Source: Natronoplasma sp964602715 (lineage in GTDB: Archaea; Thermoplasmatota; Thermoplasmata; Halarchaeoplasmatales; Halarchaeoplasmataceae). Taken from it: DNA of 10,936 nt. Shown one piece after another: positions 5,623 through 10,936 of the stretch (position 1 is its first letter; each line of letters opens with the position of its first letter). A model generated the notes under the pieces. The model searched no databases. It was given only the letters and a program-made list of their open reading frames with translations, and had not been told where the DNA came from. Position numbers and translations under genes: made by a program. The stretch is from NCBI GenBank assembly GCA_964602715.1, contig CAZRSB010000058.1:1-10936 (forward strand), read 5' to 3'.

Positions 5623-5632
5623 GATAATAAAA
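5623..5632 (-). promoter_or_regulatory. TATA-like box of mntA-hepT
   Basis: On the minus strand TTTTATTATC is centred about 27 bases ahead of the mntA ATG. No clear operator palindrome is seen here, in contrast to the two vapBC promoters. Confidence 0.45.
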
Positions 5633-5746
5633 GCTTTGGTGAACTTCTATCTCATTCTTAACTCCTGGAATGACAACACTCTTAAGTCTTGATTTACTTA
5701 AAAAGCCTCAGATATTTATTGAATTTGATTTTTGGATTAGCTAGTT

Positions 5747-5786
5747 GTGGAGAAGAAAAATATGTTCATTTATTTTTCTTTTCCAC
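5747..5786 (+). repeat. 16-bp hairpin related to the one at 4711-4752
   Basis: GTGGAGAAGAAAAATA pairs with TATTTTTCTTTTCCAC around an eight-base loop: 16 bp with one G.U (5752.5781). It starts GTGGAG and ends TTCCACTATA, exactly as the hairpin at 4711-4752 does, with the wobble pair at the same step, while the inner stem is unrelated. Confidence 0.6.
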
Positions 5787-5897
5787 TATATCTACTGTTC
5801 CTCTACTCCTTCCCAATATACTTTATAAGGAAGAACATACTAGCTAGTAGAGGGTTGAAGGGCTTAAATCCATATTTCCATTGTCTTTCCAAATCAA

Positions 5898-5930
5898 AAG
5901 TTGGGATAAGGTTGGGATAAAGTTGGGATA
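5898..5930 (+). repeat. Three tandem 11-bp repeats
   Basis: AAGTTGGGATA, AGGTTGGGATA and AAGTTGGGATA follow without gaps, with one mismatch in the middle copy. The 11-bp period places each copy on the same face of the helix, as in iterons or operator arrays. They end directly at the stop codon of the HTH relic. Confidence 0.75.
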
Positions 5931-6107
5931 CTAGGTAAAAGTGTATGCTGTGCCCCTTTTAGCGCCTGTTTTCTTGATGATTCCTCTCTCAGTTAGATCT
6001 TTAAGATAGTCATGTTTTATCGGAATATTTGGTAAGATTGTCCTGAGCTGTTGTAACTAAGCTGTAAAATTACTATTATTCCAAATGTAGGTCTTCAAAG
6101 ATTCCAT
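5931..6107 (-). pseudogene. Small winged-helix protein gene with an in-frame UAG
   Basis: From an ATG at 6107, five bases after the PIN toxin stop, the frame reads MESLKTYIWNNSNFTA, then TAG, then LQQLRTILPNIPIKHDYL, KDLTERGIIKKTGAKRG and TAYTFT before a second TAG. The part after the first TAG is a recognisable winged-helix DNA-binding half (recognition helix, then a GxxRGTxY wing) like the C-terminal wHTH of Fic-type or Schlafen/AlbA-type proteins. The residues before the TAG fit the first helix of the same domain, so the stop interrupts one domain. The simplest reading is a pseudogene or relic. Amber readthrough, including pyrrolysine insertion, is possible but unsupported. It would be the third gene of the toxin-antitoxin operon. 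Confidence 0.45.
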
Positions 6108-6112
6108 GGAAG

Positions 6113-6646
6113 TCAATCCAAGTCTATTTTCTTAAAAAAGCTTTCTATAAATGATTCGGAAAATGTGTAAAAGTCCTTCTCCTCTATTTTTTTGATAATC
6201 TCTTTGGCTTCGTCAGGTTTGTAGAGTATTTTTTGCTTAACACAGGCCAGTAAAAAAGTCTCCAAGTCATAGACATCAATACCGTTTTGTTTAGCCACTT
6301 TCCCCAATCTAAAATCATCAGTCAAAAGGGCTTCATCTCTATTCAAAGCAACACTCAAGCATTCAGCGTCGGCATGGGAGATTCCTTCTTTTTTTTCTGT
6401 AAATTTTTCTTTTTGTTCGTTTTCCTGCTTAGTTGGAGACACTATCCTCAACCATCTTTCGTCGTTGTTAGAATAGGTTTTAACACGTTCTACATTTTCG
6501 ACAAATTCATATCCGATTATGGCCTCATCTCTGAATTCATGCATAACTTCTGGGGTAGTTCTTACTTCTTCGAAAAGCTTTTCCAACAGGTCTAGCCTAT
6601 TAGCTTTTGCTAAAGAACTCAAAATATTATTATCAACAATGACCAT
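6113..6646 (-). CDS. PIN-domain toxin, DUF3368-like
   Basis: A 177-residue PIN-domain protein of the DUF3368 type, which pairs with UPF0175 antitoxins. Likely metal ligands are Asp5 (MVIVDNNILSSLA), Glu37 (PEVMHEF), Asp93/Glu95 (SHADAECLSVAL) and Asp110-Asp111 (LLTDDFRLGKVAKQ). The family end, DVYDLETFLLACVKQK, is followed by a helical tail with FYTFSESFIESFF. A predicted ribonuclease; target unknown. The ATG at 6646-6644 directly abuts the stop TAA of the antitoxin with no gap, showing a coupled operon. Confidence 0.88.
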   Translation of the reverse strand: MVIVDNNILSSLAKANRLDLLEKLFEEVRTTPEVMHEFRDEAIIGYEFVENVERVKTYSNNDERWLRIVSPTKQENEQKEKFTEKKEGISHADAECLSVALNRDEALLTDDFRLGKVAKQNGIDVYDLETFLLACVKQKILYKPDEAKEIIKKIEEKDFYTFSESFIESFFKKIDLD

Positions 6647-6949
6647 TTACTTGCTCTCCACCAGATCATCAGCTTTTTTATCTCTTTCATCCTCTGAGAT
6701 AAAACCTCGCTTCAATGAGATACCTCTATCTATCAACTTTTTTTTCATCTCTTCAGAGGTTATCCCGGCGATTTCAGCAGCTCTGTTCAGAGTAATCTCT
6801 CCTCTTTTGTATTCTTCAGCTGCGAGTGCTATCCTGAGATCTGATCTTTCTCTAAGTAAAGTTTTGAAAGCCTCCTTTTTAATGTCTTCTTTAGTGAAAT
6901 ATCCTTCCTCGACTAGAAGGTTGATCTTCTTTTCTATACTCTCACTCAT
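6647..6949 (-). CDS. UPF0175-family antitoxin
   Basis: A 100-residue protein. Residues about 33-76 hold the UPF0175 signature: ERSDLRIALAAEEYKRGEIT, then LNRAAEIAGITSEEM and LIDRGISL, a helix-turn-helix-like motif. The family serves as antitoxin or regulator next to DUF3368 PIN proteins. The start ATG at 6949 lies about 27 bases from a strong TATA box, so the message should be leaderless. It is the first gene of the operon. Confidence 0.88.
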   Translation of the reverse strand: MSESIEKKINLLVEEGYFTKEDIKKEAFKTLLRERSDLRIALAAEEYKRGEITLNRAAEIAGITSEEMKKKLIDRGISLKRGFISEDERDKKADDLVESK

Positions 6950-6972
6950 GAATATTTAAACCTCTTTCCGAG

Positions 6973-6980
6973 TATATAAA
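6973..6980 (-). promoter_or_regulatory. TATA box of the UPF0175/PIN operon
   Basis: TTTATATA on the minus strand, centred 27 bases before the ATG at 6949. A second AT-rich element (TTTAAATA) sits at 6952-6959, too close to the start to act as the TATA box. Confidence 0.65.
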
Positions 6981-7048
6981 ATCAAGGGTCTATTCATTTT
7001 TATGATAAATTTGTAAAGAAAAGAAGTGGATAATCTCATCTTCAGAAG

Positions 7049-7456
7049 TCAATAGCTCTTCACTTCAACTTCCTCGATAGGTTCGAAATGCTTTTCGTTC
7101 CTTGTCACGATGATCTCGCAGCCGTTAGTGATCGCAATACTGGCAACGAGAGAATCTAACGTATCAATGCTCTTCCCTTTTCTCTTCAATTCTCCTATGA
7201 TCTCGGCGGCCTTCAAAGCGGCTTCGTGGTCCAGAGAAAACAACTCTACTCTGTTGAACAGAGCTTCAGCTTGCTTCATCTTCTCTTCCTTCTTATCATC
7301 GCTTAGATCGCTCTGTTCTATGCCGGAAGCTATCTCGAAGGCATTTATCTCCGTCGTGCTCAGTTTACCATTCAGTTCCAACTTTTCAGCTACCGTTCTA
7401 GTTTCACCATCATCTCTTAGAAAATCTATAAGAAAGGTGGAATCCAAACAGATCAT
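7049..7456 (-). CDS. vapC: Second VapC-type PIN-domain ribonuclease toxin
   Basis: A 135-residue PIN protein. Acidic residues are Asp5 (MICLDSTFLIDFL), Glu41 (INAFEIASG), Asp98/Asp101 (SIDTLDSLVASIA) and the end IIVTRNEKHF (115-124). It differs clearly from the first VapC in sequence, so it is not a recent local duplicate. Its ATG overlaps the antitoxin stop in ATGA, a four-base overlap typical of coupled pairs. Predicted RNase; substrate unknown. Confidence 0.93.
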   Translation of the reverse strand: MICLDSTFLIDFLRDDGETRTVAEKLELNGKLSTTEINAFEIASGIEQSDLSDDKKEEKMKQAEALFNRVELFSLDHEAALKAAEIIGELKRKGKSIDTLDSLVASIAITNGCEIIVTRNEKHFEPIEEVEVKSY

Positions 7457-7683
7457 GATCGAAGCACCCTTTCATCGGCAGAATCCCTGACTTTTTTCAT
7501 ACCCTTTTCGATAGATTCGAGTTCTTCCTCATCGAGATCTGACCATGCTCCTGCAAGATCCGATATCTTTCCTTTATCTTTTATCAGTCTCGTCAACGTG
7601 TCTGAAAAGCTCTCTCTAGGGAGTTTCTCTTTTTCCAACATATCATACACTTCTTCCCTCACGGATATGGTTTTTGAAGCCAT
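7453..7683 (-). CDS. vapB: Second VapB-type antitoxin (DUF217-like)
   Basis: A 76-residue protein beginning MASKTISVREEVYDMLEKEK and continuing ESFSDTLTRLIK, the same N-terminal pattern as the antitoxin at 3938-4159. A conserved middle, ISDLAGAWSDLDEEEL, matches the LLEIAGIWEDEEL of the first VapB, so the pairs are homologous but diverged. The DNA-binding N-terminus should act at the palindrome just upstream. Confidence 0.9.
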   Translation of the reverse strand: MASKTISVREEVYDMLEKEKLPRESFSDTLTRLIKDKGKISDLAGAWSDLDEEELESIEKGMKKVRDSADERVLRS

Positions 7684-7696
7684 ACTGATCTATATA

Positions 7697-7712
7697 TACA
7701 TACACATATGTA
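7697..7712 (-). promoter_or_regulatory. Palindromic operator of the second vapBC
   Basis: TACATA-CACA-TATGTA is a perfect 6+4+6 inverted repeat, 13 bases ahead of the vapB ATG. It resembles the first operator in symmetry and in the central ACACA, and likewise sits between the likely TATA box and the start codon. Confidence 0.6.
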
Positions 7713-7720
7713 GAATATAG
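7713..7720 (-). promoter_or_regulatory. Likely TATA box of the second vapBC
   Basis: CTATATTC on the minus strand is centred about 33 bases from the ATG, giving a leader of a few bases. The better TATA match at 7690-7697 is too close to the start codon to serve. Confidence 0.45.
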
Positions 7721-7922
7721 GTTTTTTGGACTCAAAAAGGAGTTGCGGATTGATGTAGGGAAGGGATGTGATGGATTTTTTTACTCGAGGGGTTGGAGTC
7801 CGATGAGGATCGCGTGTGAAAGATGTAGGGTATAGAAAAGAAATTGCGAATATTGGAAAAGGTGGAAGGAGAGAAGATGTATTTGGTGGATTACTCTAAG
7901 TTTTTTCTTTCGATGCCGTTCA
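7721..7922. other. Non-coding, purine-rich spacer
   Basis: About 200 bases without a convincing gene on either strand. It is purine-rich on the + strand. GATGTAGGG occurs twice in direct orientation (7752-7760, 7822-7830), and GGACTC/GAGTCC form a 6-bp inverted pair about 60 bases apart. I see nothing functional beyond the promoter that follows. Confidence 0.5.
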
Positions 7923-7931
7923 TTATAAATA
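7923..7931 (+). promoter_or_regulatory. TATA box of the family 2 glycosyltransferase gene
   Basis: TTATAAATA, centred near 7927, predicts a start near 7953, about 10 bases before the coding region. Confidence 0.6.
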
Positions 7932-7963
7932 TTCGAAACGTGTAACTTTCGACGATACCAGTG

Positions 7964-8908
7964 ATGGTAGAAGAGTCAGTGTCTGTGATCATCAACGCCT
8001 ATAACGAGGAGGAAGATATCCCCGACTGTCTGGATTCTCTGGATGAGCAGACCTACGATGATTTTGAACTGGTCGTGATAGACGACGGTTCGACCGACGG
8101 TACCATGGAAGTAGTTGAAAGTTACAGCGATAAGTTTGAGTTGAGGACCTATAGAGTTTCACATGTTGGGCTAAGAAAATCAAGAAGGATTGGTTTTTCT
8201 AAAGCCAAAGGAGATATACTTGTAAATATAGATGCTGACGAAGTTTTGAGAGAGGATTTTTTAGAGAATTTGACAGAGCCCTTTGAGGATGAAGGAGTGG
8301 GGGCTGTCGGTGGCAGGTTAGAATCTGAAGGGGAAGGATGGGTCACGGAAGCATACGGTGCGTTGAACGAGGGTTTTTATGGTTTACGGGCAGAGGATGA
8401 AGGGGTGGATTGGATACAAGGTGGATGTGCAGCTTTTAGGAGGAAAGCTTTGCGTGAAGTAGGTGGTCTAGCCGATGAAAGGGTGAGTGAAGACAAAGAT
8501 ATATCTTGGAAGATGAAAGATGAAGGCTGGAAAGTTCTTTTACAGGAAAGCGCAGTAGCTCACCATAAAGATCCACAGACTTTGAGGTCGGTGATGAATA
8601 GGGAATACGATATAGGGAAGAGAGAATACTTTTTGTTGAAGGAACACAAAAATAGAATGAGCTGGAAGGAATTGGCCAGGTTTTCTTCATTGATCGGGCT
8701 TATTTTGTTGGGTTTAGTTCCGTTTTATTTTCCTCTGATCATGCTGTTAGTGATAGGTGTGATAGGTTTGATAGGTGGAGTTGTCTATCTGATTCGTGGC
8801 ACTACTGAAGGATTCAGTGGTAAGATATATCTTACAGCTAGTGTTGTTTTATTTTTGATAAATTTGGCATGGAGTCTAGGTTTTATTAAGAGGATTTTTC
8901 AGTTTTAG
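7964..8908 (+). CDS. Membrane-anchored family 2 glycosyltransferase
   Basis: A 314-residue GT-A fold glycosyltransferase that should move a sugar from a nucleotide-sugar donor to a lipid or glycan acceptor on the cytoplasmic face. The N-terminal strand SVIINAYNEEEDIP (7-20) and VVIDDGSTDGT (37-47) are the nucleotide-binding part. NIDADEVL (88-95) is the DxD metal motif, and SEDKDISWKMKDEGWK (175-190) holds the ED acceptor-side motif. Two or three membrane helices lie at about 241-277 and 286-309, with a basic end. The ATG at 7964 is chosen; a GTG one codon upstream is possible. It ends UAG ACC UGA, two stops one codon apart. The next gene is convergent after an 18-base gap. Confidence 0.93.
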   Translation: MVEESVSVIINAYNEEEDIPDCLDSLDEQTYDDFELVVIDDGSTDGTMEVVESYSDKFELRTYRVSHVGLRKSRRIGFSKAKGDILVNIDADEVLREDFLENLTEPFEDEGVGAVGGRLESEGEGWVTEAYGALNEGFYGLRAEDEGVDWIQGGCAAFRRKALREVGGLADERVSEDKDISWKMKDEGWKVLLQESAVAHHKDPQTLRSVMNREYDIGKREYFLLKEHKNRMSWKELARFSSLIGLILLGLVPFYFPLIMLLVIGVIGLIGGVVYLIRGTTEGFSGKIYLTASVVLFLINLAWSLGFIKRIFQF

Positions 8909-8926
8909 ACCTGAGAAGTAGAATCT

Positions 8927-10015
8927 TTACTTGTTCTTTTCTGCTTTCTCGATCATCCTTTCAAAATAGTTGATGTACTCTTGTTTTGAAAGTCCTGATG
9001 TCACATTAGTTTCTATTTTTCTCCAGATCTTGTTTTTTAGCATCTCTTCTAATTCTTCTAAGTCGTCGTATTTGCAGATGTCCAAAGTTTCATTGTAATT
9101 TGCTCGTTTAGCTATGATAGGTAGACCGCAAGCGTTAGCTTCCTGAAAAACAGTAGGAAATCCTTCAATTTTCGCAAAGTGCAGTAAAAAGTCTCCTGCT
9201 TGGTAATATTTAGGTAGTTCATCATGATTTACATATCCCTCATATCGTACGTTGGAGTATTTCTGGCTTAACTTCTTTCCATAATCTGTTCTACCTATTA
9301 TAATGAATTGGATATCTTTCAAATTATGGGTATTAGTTAGAAGTTGGTCTAAAAAGTGATGACGCTTTCTAGTACTTTTGCTACCCACGATGAGAGCTAT
9401 ATTCTCGTCCTTACCTATATCGAGCTGATTTCTGAATTTGTTTTTTTCTTTTTTTGTTACTTTTTTAAATCTATCTTCATTTATTGGAAGAGGAATGACT
9501 GAAAGTTTTTCTGAGTCGATTCCCTTTCTTTCACATTGCTCGTACATGTAATCTGTTTGTACGATGACTCCTAAAGCTTTATTTAATGTTATTTTAGAAA
9601 GTAGATTGTTTATCAAGTAAGATTTAAATCTATTGATCCTATTCTCATATAATTCATCTTTATAAAAGTTAAATATATCAATATTTAACCTTATTATAGT
9701 CTTATTTAAATTCGCCGAAAGAAGCACGGGTAAGGCATAGACACCGTGCTTTTGAGCTAAAACAATTAAATCAGGTTCATTTTTTTCTAAATAATTTTTT
9801 AGAGTTTCGCAAGAATAAAGCATCCTTTTTAATCCCTTTTCAGAAGGAAAGTCATAGATGTATTCGTTAACTTTTTTTCCAAACTTTTCTGTTTTGTAGA
9901 AACCAACAAAATCTATCTCAAAATGATCGGAAATAAGATCTGATAGATTTTCATACAAAACATTAATTGGAGGTGAAGCATCTGAACCAAAAAAGAACGC
10001 TATCTTTGAAGTCAT
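8927..10015 (-). CDS. Family 4 glycosyltransferase (GT-B fold)
   Basis: A 362-residue GT-B enzyme, likely adding a sugar to a cell-surface glycan. The C-terminal donor domain shows LIVGSKSTRKRHHFL (208-222), IGRTDYGKKL (240-249), YEGYVNHDELPKYYQAGDF (258-276) and the E-x7-E motif as EGFPTVFQE (Glu284, Glu292) followed by ANACGLPIIAKR. The N-terminal acceptor domain is less conserved, with IVLAQKHGVYALP (84-96). I chose the ATG at 10015 because a TATA box lies inside the longer GTG-started frame (10063), 26-30 bases ahead of this ATG. The gene is more AT-rich than its neighbour, with many Asn and Lys, which may indicate transfer. It converges on the family 2 gene. Confidence 0.9.
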   Translation of the reverse strand: MTSKIAFFFGSDASPPINVLYENLSDLISDHFEIDFVGFYKTEKFGKKVNEYIYDFPSEKGLKRMLYSCETLKNYLEKNEPDLIVLAQKHGVYALPVLLSANLNKTIIRLNIDIFNFYKDELYENRINRFKSYLINNLLSKITLNKALGVIVQTDYMYEQCERKGIDSEKLSVIPLPINEDRFKKVTKKEKNKFRNQLDIGKDENIALIVGSKSTRKRHHFLDQLLTNTHNLKDIQFIIIGRTDYGKKLSQKYSNVRYEGYVNHDELPKYYQAGDFLLHFAKIEGFPTVFQEANACGLPIIAKRANYNETLDICKYDDLEELEEMLKNKIWRKIETNVTSGLSKQEYINYFERMIEKAEKNK

Positions 10016-10040
10016 ATAGAAAATACAATCGAACTTAGTC

Positions 10041-10050
10041 AATATATTTT
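10041..10050 (-). promoter_or_regulatory. TATA box of the family 4 glycosyltransferase gene
   Basis: AAAATATATT on the minus strand, centred about 30 bases before the ATG at 10015. It decides the start codon: the upstream GTG at 10063 would not be transcribed. Confidence 0.5.
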
Positions 10051-10251
10051 TTGGTCTCGCCACATAAATATTGTTTACGTTTAAAGTTCATGAAAAAAAT
10101 ATACATTGAAGAATAAAGTATGAACTTGATTCGTTTTTTATTTATAGATATTTTAATTGATCTTTTTTATGTTAGTTTTATTAACGAGAATATTTCGGAA
10201 ATCTATAATCATCTTAAATCTTTAGAATCTATTTTTAACTATCTGGTGGTA
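10051..10251. other. AT-rich intergenic segment
   Basis: Very AT-rich DNA between two leftward genes. I see no coding pattern on either strand. AAGTTCAT (10084-10091) and ATGAACTT (10120-10127) are an 8-bp inverted repeat with a 28-base spacer, of unknown meaning. Confidence 0.5.
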
Positions 10252-10936
10252 TCAAGTATCATCAATGTCGAATCTTTCTATCCATCGGTTAGGAATCAAA
10301 TCTTGTAGATCTGGATGTTCAATATGGTTTTTCGCTTCATGGCTAAGGTCATCGAAATTATCAGCATTTACTACCTCGTTTCTAAGTTCCTGCCACTTTT
10401 TGTGTCTAAGGATAATTTGAACTGGAATCTTATCGATGTCGAGTATTCTTGCTATTGTAAACCTGTGCCATCCCCTGTTTCCGTGGATTATCTCTCCGTT
10501 CCTTCCTATGGAAACACATATCTCTCCTATCCCTGGTTTAGACTGATCAGTATTTCCAAGTTCTACTTGAGTTTTGTAACCGTTTTTTTTAATATTTTCG
10601 TATAGGTTTTCCACTTGATTTTCATATTTATTTTTTAAATCCTCCATCGAATGACAATCGTCCATATTTCCTTTTTCTTTTACGTGTCTCATGAGATTAG
10701 AATAAATATCTGTTTCTTCCCAACTGTAGCTTTCTTCAAAATGCTTTTTTATTGCTTTAAGTTTAGACCTATTACTTACTGATTTAGCCTTTTTGTCCCA
10801 ATCTCCGCCTTTAATAAAACCTCTTTTAGTTATATCTACACTTTTTGCAAATCTTATTTTAGATGGGTCAACCCAAATAACCTTTAGGGTGTAGAAAAAA
10901 TCGAGATTACAATTTTCCTGAGCATTGTTGAGATAA
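10252..10936 (-). CDS. ParB-like-domain protein of a glycan cluster (partial at right edge)
   Basis: The frame is open from the right edge to a TGA at 10254-10252, 227 residues visible, so the ATG at 10692 is internal and not the start. The upstream part contains VIWVDPSKIRFA (19-30) and KRGFIKGGDWDKKAKS (37-52). The core, VSIGRNGEIIH (141-151), RGWHRFTIARIL (154-165) and IPVQIILRHKKWQELR (170-185), matches the ParB/Srx-like fold in which a D/N-G-R/x-H-R motif precedes a helix. Close relatives occur in archaeal surface-glycan and sulfation clusters, where their role is not settled. The canonical GRHR is RGWHR here. Function is not assigned beyond the fold. Confidence 0.8.
   Translation of the reverse strand, partial: YLNNAQENCNLDFFYTLKVIWVDPSKIRFAKSVDITKRGFIKGGDWDKKAKSVSNRSKLKAIKKHFEESYSWEETDIYSNLMRHVKEKGNMDDCHSMEDLKNKYENQVENLYENIKKNGYKTQVELGNTDQSKPGIGEICVSIGRNGEIIHGNRGWHRFTIARILDIDKIPVQIILRHKKWQELRNEVVNADNFDDLSHEAKNHIEHPDLQDLIPNRWIERFDIDDT

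Larger units (their letters stand above)
5633..5930. other. Non-coding segment between mntA and the HTH relic
   Basis: No gene is visible in about 300 bases. It holds a 16-bp hairpin (5747-5786), an eight-base repeat TAGCTAGT at 5738-5745 and again inside ACTAGCTAGT at 5839-5848, a TATA-like TTTATAA on the + strand at 5822-5828 without an obvious gene after it, and three 11-bp tandem repeats (5898-5930). Confidence 0.6.

Noticed and set aside
6519..6959. Rightward 146-codon frame across the UPF0175/PIN operon
   Set aside because: Antisense shadow. The minus strand carries two recognisable coupled genes with a promoter.
10016..10063. Longer GTG start for the family 4 glycosyltransferase
   Set aside because: It would place the TATA box at 10041-10050 inside the coding region, and the extra residues precede the normal first strand of the fold.
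10120..10308. Rightward 62-codon frame in the AT-rich spacer
   Set aside because: Composition is that of random AT-rich DNA, it overlaps the end of the ParB-like gene, and it has no promoter or ribosome site.
1..10936. tRNA or rRNA genes
   Set aside because: No cloverleaf with a GTTCRANNC-type T-arm and no rRNA sequence was seen on reading both strands.

Overview
The window looks like chromosomal DNA of an AT-rich euryarchaeon. The evidence is archaeal: TATA boxes about 25 bases ahead of nearly leaderless start codons, VapB antitoxins of the archaeal KT(I/V)S type, a UPF0175/DUF3368 pair, a HEPN-MNT pair, and a membrane-free chemoreceptor. Proteins are rich in Asp, Glu and Lys, which would suit a salt-adapted archaeon, but the lineage cannot be named from this sequence.

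Layout. 1-682: a partial leftward gene of unknown function that runs off the left edge. 758-1085: decayed IS605/IS1341-type DNA with two reRNA-like right ends but no intact TnpB. 1331-3415: a cytoplasmic methyl-accepting chemotaxis protein with a cysteine-bearing PAS domain and five HAMP-like repeats. 3546-7683: a leftward toxin-antitoxin island with four modules (VapBC, HepT-MntA, UPF0175 plus DUF3368 PIN, a second VapBC), interrupted by two non-coding segments. 7964-8908: a membrane-anchored family 2 glycosyltransferase. 8927-10015: a convergent family 4 glycosyltransferase. 10252-10936: a partial gene with a ParB-like core that runs off the right edge.

The most unusual part is 4384-4771, between the first VapBC pair and HepT-MntA. 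Eleven stem-loops follow one another there. Most have perfect stems of 7-12 bp with 2-3 base loops. Stem sequences differ, yet most left arms carry a GGAA-like core and right arms the matching TTCC. A further helix of about 13 bp encloses four of them. A TATA-like box lies 26 bases before the first hairpin, and a 16-bp hairpin followed by a T-run closes the series. Every imperfect pair is G.U on the + strand. I read this as a candidate rightward structured non-coding RNA of about 350 nt that I do not recognise. A related 16-bp hairpin sits at 5747-5786, beyond the HepT-MntA pair.

How the genes may work together: the four toxins all belong to RNase families (three PIN, one HEPN), each module has its own promoter, and two have palindromic operators. 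The non-coding hairpin structures sit at the borders of these modules. The right-hand genes look like the edge of a surface-glycan cluster. The chemoreceptor appears to be an independent unit with its own promoter.
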